A stretch of DNA of 64,000 bases, taken from NCBI GenBank assembly GCA_000499405.2, contig HG738138.1, positions 22,020,824-22,084,823 on the forward strand. The letters run 5' to 3'. The notes below the pieces were generated by a model. The model made no database searches, was not told the origin of the DNA, and worked only from the letters and a program-made list of their open reading frames with translations. Each line of letters begins with the position of its first letter. Positions within the stretch are counted from its first letter, which is position 1. The position numbers were made by a program, and so were the translations under genes. Below, in pieces: positions 13,024 through 30,952 of the stretch. The stretch comes from Onchocerca volvulus (Eukaryota; Nematoda; Chromadorea; Rhabditida; Onchocercidae).

Positions 13024-14137
13024 AGGGTGATTTCAGCTGTTGTCGGAAATATCTCAATCAACCTAAAAGATTTCATCCTTACAATGAATAATGTTATACT
13101 AACAGCTATTCCTGCTCAAATATTAACCAAATTCAAATATCCAAATCTTATTCCAAAGCTCCCGGGATGTCGAAAAAATCCGAAAGTTCTAATTAGATGT
13201 ATATGGAAAGTCCCGGTTCGTGGCACCAAATGATTTTCGAACTATTGCTATTGCTATTCCGAACTTGAACTGTACTATGGTCCAAAACTCGAACCTTTGA
13301 AATTTTACGGGATTCCCCCGTTCTTTTCTGATTTCCAATGTGTCGCCTTATGATTGGTCAACCTTACTTGTTTGTCTGTGCTTTAGCGATAAACATGTTT
13401 ATCATTTTGGCGGCAAATATGTTTATCATTTTGGCGGCAAACATGTTTGTTATTTTGAGGGCAAATGTGTTTATCGTTTTTGTCTTCGCGCTTCCTGACC
13501 TTAAACATTTTTTGTCTACACACCTACAAGTTCCCTGGATGATTTTTGTAAATGAAATTTCGATGTTCTCAGAGACTTGTCGCACGATGATCAAGTCGAC
13601 AGTATCGTTGCAATACCTGCAACGGATAAGCAAAGCTAACAATACCCTCCAAGTTCAGAGAATTTTGGCCCGGTTTAAGCTGGATGGAGTGAATTAGCTA
13701 TTCAAAAAAGAGTAGTGCAATTTAACCAATATTCCAGGTAATTTGCCCTTGATGCTTCTGCACATGTTTTTTAGCCTTCGGGAAATCTAGCTTTTCTAAC
13801 GGCAGATCAAGTTTTGACTTTGGTGATTTTGTAATTCCTTCACATAACATACTAACAAAGATATTTACAGAAAACTCCTGAGATTTAGATTCTTGACTAT
13901 GCTTTCTGTTAACATTAATGATATACGTGAAACTCCAATAATTGCAATCTTGAGAATTTTTTGCTTGAGGGGAGATATCATCTTTGTTATGAAGGATTTA
14001 TTATCAGTATTTGGCGTACTAGATTCCTGTAAGTCTGTGGAATGCTGCTATATGATGACGAATTACTTTCTGATTCTTTCTCTTTGCTACAGAACCAATC
14101 AACTTTTCCGATACGAATACTCAACAGCAACGAGGTT
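13024..14137. other. Flank of SSNA1 copy A with an unplaced open frame
   Basis: 13030-13200 resembles the flank of copy B (42165-42460). Beyond it, a 119-codon frame on + (13338-13697) contains the 24-bp repeats and then MIFVNEISMFSET, faintly like the Walker B region of PIF1-type helicases (DEISM). That would fit a Helitron scrap, but the match is short and I do not call a gene. Confidence 0.35.
13391..13482. repeat. 24-bp tandem repeat, about 3.8 units
   Basis: Units 13391-13414, 13415-13438, 13439-13462 and a partial 13463-13482 follow the pattern aaacatgtttatcattttgg plus cggc. Because 24 is a multiple of three it yields a repeated NMFIILAA peptide inside an open frame (13338-13697). The unit is absent from the related flank of copy B. 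Confidence 0.85.
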
Positions 14138-16393
14138 GTGCCATTTGTTACAAAAAGAGTGCGACCCGGACCAGAGTTTCATTTAAAAAATGTCGGAACA
14201 TAAAGCATTTGGATTTCATGAAGTCCGAGAATTCGGAGAGAAGTAGTCGGGATAAATAATGACGTTACTTCAAGCCGACATATATTTTGCTAAAGCACTG
14301 CTCCAACTATTCCGTTTAAATCATTCTCCTCTAGTTAGCTTTTATTCATTTAAAATTGTTAACTCCTGAGAGTTAGAACATCCAAGCCAAAAAGGTCAAA
14401 TGAATAAGATTATAATGAATTATGTTATGCTGCATTCTGAGAGATAAAGGAGTGATCGAAGTGGAAATATCACCATGTATATTTTCATCTTTGAATCTCC
14501 GTTATTTGCATATTAGAGGTAATTAGTCTACACTTTCTTTGAATTCATTATAAACGTACCGCGATAGTATTTCGTGTATTATTTCATTGCTGCTTCTTAG
14601 CTCACGGTTGATTTTTCCATTACGTTGACTTCACATCCTCGTATACACGGCTTTCTGATATCATCCAGAAGGATCTGCCGGTTAATCGAGTAAGCCCTTA
14701 TGAGCATTCCCTTTATATTTTGCGATTGCAGCGAATATCTTCGACATTCAGTCTGCAATACATACGAAGATCATTTCAGTGCAATAGTTGACCTTTCAAG
14801 TTCAGTCACCTTTCAAAACTTTGGATATGACCAAGATATGAGATAGATTTCTCCCCTTCATCCCCTACATACCCCGTAAGAACCAAAGAATTAATCGGAT
14901 TGTCAAGTTGACATTCAGTGTTTAAAATCTGGATGTTTCTTGAAAAAGCTCACGAGAGCACAATGTCACATAAAGAATCTGGAATTATTCATGATTTCCC
15001 TTTGTCTCTCTTTCTCTTCCTCTCACCTCTCCCTTTTCCTCTCCTTTCATATATTGATTTTTTAATTTTTTTTTTGTCGGCTCTTTATGTAACACTGATG
15101 CAGTTGACTTCATTTATTCAGTTTGTGGTAAAGTGACTGCAGTGATTTATCCATTGATGTTTTGTTTTCGAGACAGAATCCACTCACAGTTCGATGATTC
15201 GTCTCATTTCGCATTTTTCTTTCCGATCCTTTGAGGCAGCAAGAAAACCATACGAAATTTCAATTTTGCTGCTATTCATTCCATGGCATCCATTGCCTCC
15301 TCTTCTTCCTCTTCCGCTTCACTACTTATGCGTATCAATATTATTAGCAGCTAGCAGCATCTCATAGTCACAGATGCATTGCACTGCTGATGATAGGATG
15401 GTTGTATTTATTTTTTTAAGCCGCTTTTAGCGATCAATACAGCAACGAGTTGATAAATTTTATAAACCGTGCAAATTCCTTATTCTTCCATCGTCTGCAT
15501 CTTTTCACTTTCATGAAATTTATATGCTTTTGTTCTGGACCGTATTCTCTTCGGTCTAACGATTGATTGGCAGCCGGGAACTTAATTTTTCCAACCACTT
15601 CAAAATACGAATGAGAAACATAAATTGCTTTAAATGACTTAAGAGCATTATTACAATGTTCAGTATTTATTGTTTCTATAATTCCAGTAGCAACTCATCG
15701 CAGATTTAATTCTCTTCTTTATCAGCTTCACTTTATCTTTTTCCCATATCTCTCAAAAGTTTAAGATCGGTACTTTCATTGTAGAGCGATCGGTACTTTC
15801 ATTGTAGAGCGTGGATACTGATATGTCAGTTTGTCAGATTTGAAGGAATCGTTCAGTGCATGAGGAGAAGGAATGAATAGAGGAGGATTTGCATATTTTC
15901 TCTCAGCTTTTAACAGAAATATGTTGCATAATTTTTAAATTATTCAGTTAAATTTTGCGACTTCTTGCATAAACTTTCAGTTCTTCTCATAAAAATGTCA
16001 CACAATTGTAGAGTTCAAATTTGGTATTCATTCTAGATTTTTTAAAATTATTTCATTTCTTTAGCCCAATATGTGAGTGATATTATGTGAGTAATGAAAA
16101 AGACAATCGGAATGTTGTGTTTTTATCGCTAATTTTATTAATCTTAAAACTAATATCAAAAAGAAGCCATTCTATTTGTGAAATAAGATGGCATACACCA
16201 AAGGGGCATCATGATGACGGCACATTGATAGTAGTGTTTTCAAAAGGATATATTCATATGGCATCAAGACATCCACCTCACTTCATAATCCTTTTTTGAT
16301 GGATTTTGCTTAAAAATAATTGCATGAACGTATAACGAAAGAGGGAGAAAGATGAATGGTTTGGGGAAATGTGGATATATCTGATTTCAAAAT
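14138..16393. repeat. 2.26-kb long direct repeat, copy 1
   Basis: This segment recurs in the same orientation at 42501-44756 (constant offset 28363). I saw one difference, 16377 A against 44740 G, and no indel. It has no convincing gene: the 72- and 70-codon frames at 14918-15136 and 16087-16299 are pyrimidine-rich or AT-biased and unrecognised. It includes a 23-bp exact tandem duplication (15765-15787 and 15788-15810). The ends show no terminal inverted repeats or retroviral-type LTR features. Confidence 0.95.
15765..15810. repeat. 23-bp exact tandem duplication
   Basis: gatcggtactttcattgtag plus agc occurs twice head to tail. Both copies are also present in the second 2.26-kb repeat (about 44128-44173), so the duplication predates that event. 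Confidence 0.9.
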
Positions 16394-19300
16394 GCTTCAC
16401 ATTAAAACCAAGGGATGGGATTCGTTCAAATGCTTCCTGTTTGTTGATTGCATCTAGTATTTATTGCTTAAAAGCATGGGAATTTTGTGCCTGTTAAATG
16501 TGGGTTAGTTGTGTTTGAGAATAGTTTAGGAATTGTTTATTTTATCAGTAGGTAGCGTACAACGTAAATATATTGCTCCAATGACCGGGATAGCCATGAA
16601 GGGTCAGCAGACAAGTGACGATAATTATATTAATATGTTACTAATGATAGTTACGAAGGTCTATGTGGCAATGATAATGTTACACAGACCGTCGTAATCA
16701 TCATCATCAACATGTTCATCCTTTATCGGCATTTATCCTCATGATAGGGATGAAAATAATAGTACTTTTGGAGAAGTAATAGCCTGATTAATTCTATTAA
16801 GGCGTATAATTGTATATCGTCTTGTTTTTCATTTCCTTTTCCATTTGATCAGTTATTCAATTTGCAAACGATTGATGTTTGATAATGACACAGTCGTTGA
16901 TTACAGTTTTAGTTGTTATTAAAGGAAACTGATTACGATTTTAGTTGTTATTCATAGAATAAAATATCAGAGAACTAAACAATACGGTCTGTTATGCTGG
17001 CTTACTTCATATTTCTAAGATGTTTTGTTATTTTTGCTTAATTCTTGTCTTTGTTCCACGGGAAATATCAAGTTCTTCAAATTTTGAGATTCAAGAGCTG
17101 TAGACATGCTCAGAAGTAAGAACTCTCATTCATGCAATACAAATTTATCGTTCAGCAGAATGTTATGATACATAATTGGATCCGAAATGACATTTGGCGA
17201 GAAATAACTAGTTGTGAAAATATTATTGCACTATTTATAAATCCAAAAAAAAGGTATGCTTATACGATATAGGAAAACGAAAATGCGGAAAACATAATGT
17301 TTGAGGAGATTTTACGCCCTTCATCATTGACAGTGGAAATTGAGAAAGCTCGAACTAAATAAATGTGCGTTAGGAATATTATGCCCTCCGGCTCATACAC
17401 AATCCTTTTCTTTGCCTGTTCTCAACTTTTACTGAACATATTCAAAAAATAATCATTAATGCAAAATTTTGGAGAAAAAGTGCAATATTTGGTGAGGAGC
17501 TCTGAATGCGAATAGACATTTGTGTTTTTTACGATGGATTGTAAACTTTGTTTTACCGATGTGATGACTTTGGAATTTAAAAGTTTCCCAGCAGAGCTGC
17601 AAAAAAATCTCACGAACACTTGTCCTTAATCGATAATCCGAAACACGACCTGATTCCCACTCCGGTGAATTTCAATCCAATATAATTTCATCTTGTCTTC
17701 TTGCACTATAATCCGATAACTAATTCGGTGTTCTCAGTTTATTTTATTTGCAAAATTCCTATTCATCATTCAGTCTCGAATTGAACACCGGCAGAGTAGC
17801 ATATAATTTTCGTTGTTAATTTAATTTCGAACCATTTTCGCATGTGCTTTTTTTGTTCATGACAGCTGAATGCAAGATGATCACTAGATGTATCTAGAAC
17901 TGTGGAAACAATGGAAGATAGGGAAAAACGGGAGGGCTAGTTTCTGAAGAGTCAGCCTAGAGATGATAACTGAGCGTTCCGAAAAACTTTAGGATCTAAA
18001 ATTAACCACAACGTCGAATGTCATTCATTCGTATGATGACTTTGTCCAATTTGTCCCTTATTTTATAATTTCAGTCTTTTGCGTAATGCATTGCTTGAAA
18101 CTTCAGTTTCACATTTATTCGAGCAACAGGAACTTCTGAAATATTAATGCAGAGTTTCTAGGGAACCACTCATTCGTCCACAAACTCTATAAATATCCTA
18201 TTGGACTTGCGTTAAAATAGCATATGAATGATCTATGGACCACTGCTTACACTATTTCATGAAACAAGCCACCACACTTAAATGTCTCCAGTCAAGTGAC
18301 TAACGTACGGACTTCCGCAGACTACGCCAACCGCGACATCGCTGTCAATACTGTATGCATGACATCGTATCAAGTTGTCGTTGCGACATTCCTGTTTCTC
18401 CATATCTTTTAATACACTCTCTAGCGAATTCTCTGCTCGCCTAGCTCAATGGCAGAAGGAGGAATAGATGTTTCCATGGCAACGGCACATTACGCGGCGC
18501 TGTGCTCACTCATTTTTATTTGAAAGATGGCTGTCAGTAAGGATCTCTCTCACTCTCTTATCAATCTTTCGTCTCGTTTTCTATGCCTCTTTTAATCAAA
18601 TAATTTCCCTTATATTCCATTTTTTTTCATTTCGAATTATTTCTCTCTCCGTCTTTCTTCCATTTCGGTTATGCATCACATCTCTGTATCTCCGTCAAGC
18701 CGCTATTTTTTCCCTATCAGTCTGTCTAACCGTCTCATTGCATCCTAGTGGCATTAGTAGTATCGAACTGCATGGAGTGCTGTCTTTTCGAAATGTTTTT
18801 TTTTCTATTTCTTTGCTTCCTACTCCCGTAATCTTTTTTAATACCACAACTTCTTTTCCCAACTATTACTTATCACTCTGGAAGAATCTGAAGGAGAATT
18901 CAACCAATGCGGCCATCGCCTCGTCAGATAATGGATCTTCGCTGCATGTCCTCTACCTCTCTCTCACTTTCTCCAATCCCTCTCAAGCACCCATCCGCTT
19001 CCATCATCCATATGCCCAATTGTCGCGCGTCCAGTCTGCGCCATGTTACGTATGTGCTGCGTGTATGCTACGTATGTGTCGACATACATACATGCATGTT
19101 TGTCCCACTATTGGGAAATTATTTTTTCGTCTTTCTCACTCACGTATGTCTTTGTAAGACAATTCTTTCATCCCTTCACTTTATACATTGTACGAAATAT
19201 TGAGCTTGCGTGAGGGAAGATATGATTACGTGATTATTACTTGACCTTTTTTATTAAGAATCACTTTCTCAGGTAGCGATTGACATTAACATTTCATGTT

Positions 19301-22300
19301 ACCTCATAATTTCCACTTCTTCAGTGCAGACGAACGTTCGTATTTTCGAAACAGAATAGTGTAGTGAATCTGATTTTAGAAATTGCGGGCGTTATTTCAC
19401 AGTGAGCATAACTTGTTCGTTATAGTCGTAATTCCTGCCAATCCAAATTCTGGAAACGAAAAATGATGCTAGTTTTGAATATTCTTGAATTGCTCAAATT
19501 GCTTGGAATAGCGAGAGAATATGCCAGGTAATGTGTGACTTGAGAAGTAGTTTAACAGATGAATAGAGCGATTTTACAATTAAACTGCAGTGATTAGTTA
19601 AGTGCTTTTCATTTCATTTTTTATTTGAAAAAAAAGATTTCTGAGGAATAAACTTTGTGCGAAATTTTTTGGCTCTCGCTATTAGGAAATGCTTCCTTCC
19701 GGTGGATGTTTTCTTTTCATAGGAACCGGAAAAGAATCCTTATTTCTCGAATTTGTTTTATTCTGCTTTTGCTATAGGTATTTCCTACTTAATTAATAAA
19801 TTTTTTTGTTTAATGTTCTACGAAAAAGAATTTATTGGGATGTAACTCAAACATTTTAGAAATTAAACTTGGTATACAAACTATATCATTCACTCTTCAT
19901 ATAGCGATGAATTGACAAACTGTAACATGTGCTTTCAGTTTTTAATAATTTTGAAAGTGTTGAATCGCTTTTTAAATGAAAGATCGAAATTTTAATTTAC
20001 AGTCCATGTTTTAATGAAAAATGTTAATTGAGGTTAGAATTTGTTTCTCTTATAAAGAAAATTTTTTTTTTTTGAGGGTTCAATTTCGGAGAGCATATTG
20101 GCAATAATTGTTTTTAGCGCTTTACTGTTAATGTTTTTGTTCTCATTCCCAAGTTCTGGTTGTGATGATTTTAATACTAAATTTCTTATTTTATGTTGTG
20201 ATTTGATACATTTAATGAATTTTCTGAATGTCCAATATTCTGCATTATTTGCTTACATACAGCTGTCTTACAAAGCGCGAGAACGAAGGAAAGTAATGGA
20301 TGAATTCGTTTAAAGCATTTCGTTAAAAAAGAAAAAAAAAACACCTTTTTATTAATAAGTTCTGCTTCGTATTCACATCGCTTTTTTGCGTTATAGACTG
20401 TTATTTCCTCTCTTTGTACGTCTGTTTCTGCCAGTTTGATAAGCGTTGAACTTCAAACCTATAAATCTTAATCCATGAAGGCATATTTGCAAAAGTTCCT
20501 CCATAGCTTTAAGATTGTTTTATTGGATGACCTAAATGTCCCAAACATTTCATATTGAGTGATTAGCTATTGTCGTCATAGAGACATGATCTATGATAAC
20601 ATATGATCTGTGTATGCTCTGGAGAAACATTTGGACGTCTCTGGTGTACAGTCACATCACACATCGCACTGAAGTAATGGTAAGTTCGAATTATTCAATG
20701 CGGTATATATTTTGATGATGACTGATATTTCCTTCATTGTGACTTTAAAAAAATCTGTTTATTAGCCAGTTCGATTTACCAGCTGGCTGATAAACATGTC
20801 ACAGATCAAGTGTCTTTTGCTGAGTATTAAATTACATCAACAATAGATTGAGTAATACAAATGATTCTTTTTTATGGTTATTTCTTCTTATTATTGTTTT
20901 AGTATAGAAAAGTTTCATTGATTTTTATTCCACTATGAAGTCTACAAGACTTAAGACCGACTATCTGATTATATTTAAGACTAAGAATCATTTTTTGATT
21001 GATTTTACCAAGATTACTAATTATCTGTAGTCCCTGAAAATACGATGTTACACTATTTTCAATGTTCGTTTCATCGTTAACAGTAAGTCTTTTCAATTCT
21101 TTATAGCATATTTCATAATCTTAATGAAGTTATGCATGCTCTAAACGCTGAAATTAGCGATGATGCCAGCCATCAGAGTATTTAATTTGCGGTTAAGCTT
21201 GTTGTTAATTTAAATTTGAAAATTCAGATTTCTCGAACAGCATAGTGCAGTTGTTTGTTATGATGAAATTTAATATCACAAGGCAGCATCGATAAATGCG
21301 TTCGAGCGAGCATGCAGTAGTGAGTATATATGTGTGTTTATTATCGTCCCATCGCTTTATTCTTTTGGCATGTGTTGTCAACTGCTAAAGGAAATTGTGT
21401 CTTTCATTTCGTATGACTAAGACATGCATGCATGCATTGAGTGCTTGTTGACATAGCATTCGGTCACCTGGTGATGATAAACATTTCACCCTTCACTAAT
21501 ATTTCGTCAATACTTAGTACTGCTTGGTCGTCTCATATATAACTCCAACATATCATTCCTGACTAATGTCTTTTTTTTTTGCATACGCATAATTTGCTTC
21601 TAGTTAAACTTTATGTTTTACAATGACCGGAATTTTTCTTTCCAACAGAACCGAAGGCTTACTGAGGACGAGAAATGAAATTGGGACAAATTAGTTTTTG
21701 TTTTTTGTTAGTCTTAAGTTTCAATAACTCTTCGAAAATTCGTTTAAAATTTGTTCAAAAAAAAAAGAGTGTAAATTAATGTTCAGAAATCATCTGTCTA
21801 AAAGTAGTAAGTTTTTTTTTTTTAATATTTAGAGGACAGTGTTTCAGAAATTTTTGTGTTCTAAAAGTAATATGTCTTTTCAAAATGTCACAGAATAAAT
21901 AAGAACTAAATAAGAAATTCAAAAAACGATGAAATTGAAGATTGGAATTTGTGTTTCCAAACTTTTCAGTTTTTTTTTCCAATAATAGTCATTTAATGAT
22001 GGAAGGGAAGAGTCGAATTACTTCGATTTTTTTATATAAAAAGAAATGATGTTCTGTGATTTCTCACTTTACATTCTCAGGTACTGCTTTATTTATGTTA
22101 ATTGCCTATGACTTCGGCGTTTCGCTATATATATGAAAGGAGAAAATACACTGCTTTTTAGAAACGATTATTTTAAAATTCTTCTTGTTTAACTCAGTAT
22201 AATACATAATCCCAAAAGATTCTTGGCGAAGTTTTGTATCGGTATCAAAGTGCAACAACAATAACAAAATTGTTCTCATTTTTTTTGACATGTAATGAGT

Positions 22301-23164
22301 TAATGTTACTATTCATCTCTTGATTGCAGTACTGCCAACTATGAATAGTTGTAAAAGTATTTTTTTTAAGCTAATTGTTCAGCATAATGTCACTAAATGG
22401 TTTGATCAATTTAAAAAAAAAAAAAAAAATCTGCGATACTCCTTATACAATGTGAAGAACTTAAGAACTAACTTGTTTCATCCAACTTTTTTTTTAAATT
22501 ATTTTCTAATAGTTTTACCTTTTAAATATGAAACATTTTTTTTTTCAGCATCTTTTAAGGTAGGGAGATTATAAGTTTTCGATGCACTCCAATCGTTAAC
22601 TTTCAATCTATGTTAAGTTCACGCATGAAATAATAATAGTTAGAAAATGGAGCTATTGTGTCACGCGAATTACATAAGATTTAATGTTTGAATTTCTATT
22701 ATTTAATTTTTTTTAAAACATCTACTTTGTGGTTTATGTTAGGTAAAATTCCTCAGTAATTCAATTGATAAGAGAATAAGTTTCATATCAGGATTGAAAT
22801 CATTTAATTGCTTATTGTTTTATTACTTTTGTTTTTTAACTCTTCATTTAGACGTAACAACGATGTGATTTTATATTAATTATCATTGATGTATTATGGG
22901 AAATTTCAGTTTCTGTGTGGAAAATTATCGTTATCGGACTAAGTGTTTACTGACAATATCGAAGACGCTGCTGTGGTGTGTTTTACTGAATCAAAGGTGT
23001 CTACGCTTATTAAGCAAATTACTGTTGCTGGTGGTGATTTCACGTGGTTTTCCCATCAATTAATTTAGTTGCTTCCTTTCACGGACTTGATCTCTTTTGC
23101 ATCTTTTTGGTGCATTCCACGCATTCTCGTTCTTTTTTGATTCGTCGATTACTTCCACGAACTA
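16394..23164. other. Long region upstream of calmodulin, no gene seen
   Basis: No coding exon could be supported over 6.7 kb. The longest frame (18468-19157, +, 229 codons) is a pyrimidine-rich C/T tract giving Ser/Leu/Phe-rich peptide without known motifs. The region contains alternating purine-pyrimidine tracts (atgcatgcatgcat near 21424-21437; tgtgctgcgtgtatgc near 19055), which are common in nematode upstream DNA. It probably holds the calmodulin promoter, a 5' UTR intron or outron, and enhancers. AG acceptors such as aaatttcag near 22900 could be trans-splice sites, but I cannot choose between them. Confidence 0.4.
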
Positions 23165-27253
<4,089 letters not shown>

Positions 27254-28162
27254 GTTTACGTGACCAGTACCGACAGGCAGAGTTGTGATATCGGCCAATA
27301 TCACTCTATCCATTCATCAGCAAAATAGAGAGCACAAGTTTTTTATTTGCTGTCATAGAAAATTGTTCGCGTCATATTTATGTTTCAAAATTATGAAAGC
27401 CTACATACTGTGAAATTATCTTTACTATTATCAATATTATTATGCAGAAGTACGTTGTTTTTATCTGTTTCTTTGCAAGGACATGAAATTTCGTCATCTT
27501 TCGTTTTTATGTTCTCACAATTCGTTGTTTCTTCAAGATAAGATTTGGAAAATTAAGTGCGAAATTTGCGAAATTAGCTTCTCAGTTTTGAAATGAATTT
27601 TTTGATTTTTGAAGACCATTTTATCACATGGCTTTCAACAAATGTGCAGTTTCGAATCAAAATTTCCAGATTTTTTTTAACGTGACCATTCGCTTTACCA
27701 TAAATACTCCGTTCATGAGGGAACTGGGGTAACTTTTTCATTTTGGAAAAGCAAACTTATGCATTCCCAATAGTGCACGAATGAATATTTTCTATCGTTA
27801 CCAAGAATACTTTTTATTTATTTTTCTCAATTTTCATGTTTTCTTTATATATTTGGAATCAGTTTTTGCTTCTTGATAAAATGTGTTCGTTCTGGATATA
27901 TTTTTTCTTAAATGACCATGGCAGAGGAAGATATTAACATCAGCAGGAAGCTGTGTTTTCGAATTCGATTGGTGGATATTTCAAAATGATGATTGATGAC
28001 AAATGAATGCAGTATTTTGTCGAAATACGCTTTATTTTCTAGTGGATTCGTTAGGCCTTTTATTGAAATATTTCTTGGAATATATTTAAGGGATTTAAAT
28101 CTTTCAAAGCATAAGTCTCCTAAAGGGTATTTGGAGTCAAGATGTCTTGTAGTGGTTGCTAA
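27254..28162. other. Calmodulin 3' flank
   Basis: AT-rich sequence between the calmodulin stop and the end of the minus-strand gene at 28163. It should carry the calmodulin 3' UTR. No additional exon was seen. Confidence 0.5.
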
Positions 28163-30907
28163 TTAAACCGATAAGTTTCGATTCCATTCATTGTGACCGT
28201 TTTGATTTGAATCAGAACAACCAATTTTGATATTGAGTTGCCTCGATTCATTTGGACTCTTGGCGAGCACTTTCAGCTTCAATACGACACCGTCTAAACT
28301 TTTAAAGTTGTCCACACAAACCTGAAGAAAGTTGAGTACCTGACTGATTCGTGCAACACTCAATTTTCTTCGTTAGGAATCGAAGGAAGGACTGGCCTTT
28401 TTTTCTTGCTAGTCCGCTATTTTCATTTTTAATTAAAATTCTTAAGTCATAATGATTTAAATTTCAAGATAATTTCGGTTGCAAAGGTTCAGTTACATCT
28501 TATCCCGGTTATATTATTCTGCATGCCTCTCTAACTGTTGTAATCTTTCCAGTTTTTTTCTGAAAAGCGATTTATTTTTTTATCGCCAGATCAAACCGTG
28601 CGGAAACTTTTGATTTCTAGGAAACTTGAGGACCATTATCAAATCAGTATGTTTTAATCTCTCAATCACCAATAATACTTACAACCCCTGGTATAACAAT
28701 GGTACCGTCAGGTTTCATCGCTGATACTGGTCGGTCGCTTCTATTTTGTATAAAATTATAAGCTCCCGTCGGTAACTCATTGTTAGTGACTTTTGATGAC
28801 GATTCATCAAAAGATGGGTTTGTGAGGTCTGTTGTTTTACTGCTGATCAATGTTTCAGGTGACTCAGTTATCGATGTTATACTTATCTCCGATGATGAAT
28901 CTCTGAAATGTTTATCTTATGAACGCAAGTAAACAAAAAATAAGTAAAATATGAATTAATTTATCCCTGCTTACTGTTTGTTCGTTTAAGTAATAGATAA
29001 TTGAGTAAAATTATAAGCATAAAAATTTAATCTATTAATTTAAAAATATTCATCGATGTCTCTCGTTTCACCTTCATCTTTCTTTATGCCACTCTGAGGA
29101 AAAAGAACTGATCGTAACCAGTAAAATGTCATCTTGCTTGTAGGGAATTTTAAAAATCGACTTAAAAAGAAAATAATTCTGTGAAGAAAATGAAATCAGA
29201 TATTTGCATAAGTTACTTGATGATTTGCTCAAAATTTCTTCGCAAACGAAATTGCTGTTTTGTTTTCATATTCCCATTGCTATTGATACCAACTGACATA
29301 GAATGAAATTCAGTTGGACTCCTACCTGCTTTGTGTTGAAGTACTTCACAAGAATCTGGTCTAAAATTATTTTAATCCACCCTTAAAAGTTACAGCTTTC
29401 GTTGTCATTGCAGAATTCAAGCAATTTATTTTAGTCCCAGTAATTTTTATTATTTCATTTTTTAAATGCTAAATTTCTTCTATGTTAGTGGCGATTTCTC
29501 TAACTGGCTGGCATAAAAGCTAGAAGGAATGGACGGATCTGTTGAAAATCAAATAGCTGATGATATCAATTTTCAACAGAGTGAATACTCAAAAAGGTAT
29601 ATCAGTTCTTCACATTTTTCCCTTCTCATATTTCTAAGTTTGAATTAAGCTTGGATTTGCATCTACTTGAGTTCCGATTTGAATGAAATTTGATTTTTAC
29701 TTCATTTTAAACCAAATAAATAGAAATTAAGTGCTGGGAGAAATTTTTCGAAAGTTTATTTGGTTTAATAGCTCTTTTTTTTTTTTTTGTTCATAAATTA
29801 TTGGAAAATCTTGTCCGCCTTAAAATCTCATTTAGCTATTCAATTCCCATTCTACCTGAATACTGAAGTGAAAGATTTGATACTGCTTTCAATGGTTAGC
29901 GCACTGTCATCTCTTGAAGTTTGTTTTGTTCTACTATCAATGGTATTTTCGCTCGAACTTCCACCAGCCATATATCTACTCACTTTCGATCCATTTAACC
30001 TAAATTTTGCAGTTTTAATGCAAAGTTAAAATTCCAATTTCACCATGAAATGAAAGAATTTATATAACCATAATTACCTTCTGACTTCATTATTTATAAT
30101 AAAACGTTTTAGTTCTTTTCGATTTAGTTCAATACAGCCACCATCTGAAGGCCAAATTTCCCGTGCAATCTAGAGGAAATTTTGTACTTATATATTGGAA
30201 ATCCAGTTTGTAAATCAATTTGAATATTTGAAAATAAAGTTTATAAAAATTTATCACAGATCTATCAGAAAATTTCGATGATTTTACCAAGTTACGTCCA
30301 TTACATTTGAAGTATCGATCGCAGCAGAGATATCGCACTCCTGGCCTTTCGTTCAATACTATTGGTGATGAAATTTTGGAACCTTCTGTTACAAGGCGTT
30401 GCTGTTCTACAAACTTTGATGACGATTCTGAAAACACATGGAAATGTTAAGCTTAGAGATGAATCTGCCAAAATCATGTTTTACAAAAAAATTCCTTGCT
30501 TTTCATCCTTTCTTCATCGGCATTTTTTGGAACAGATCGCTTCTTCAAATCTTGTATTCGATTCGAATCCTGTTCTGATGCCATTATCTTGATCCCATGT
30601 TGAGGAAGTTGTTTCAGTGCCTATAGAGAAGAAAATTTGTTTTCTGCAAATTCATGCGTATTTTAAAAATTTGTTGTCTTTGTTCTTTTCTTTTTTTTTT
30701 CAGGTTTGTAGTTATTATTTTTCAGTTTTTGATAGTTGAAAATTACAGTTTTTATTGCTCATATTGAAGTCTGGACCTTCTTTTCATTTTTGACTTTTAG
30801 TGTTTTGCGGGGTATAAAGAAATGGTTTTTTTGTGGTTTTTAACTTTGCAAAAGTTGCCTTATTTTATTGTTTTGACTAATTTTTGTAGCGATTAATAAT
30901 TAATAAA

Positions 30908-30952
<45 letters not shown>

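Noticed and set aside
14918..15136. 72-codon frame present identically in both 2.26-kb repeats
   Set aside because: Identity follows from the recent duplication, not selection; composition is pyrimidine-driven.
16087..16299. 70-codon frame present in both 2.26-kb repeats
   Set aside because: Same reason; no domain, no splice or start context.
18468..19157. 229-codon open frame on +
   Set aside because: Sequence is a long pyrimidine-rich tract giving Ser/Leu/Phe repeats; no splice context, no recognised motif, overlapping second frame also open.
21421..21440. catgcatgcatgcat run considered as a palindromic regulatory site
   Set aside because: Simple alternating repeat; no evidence for a specific factor.
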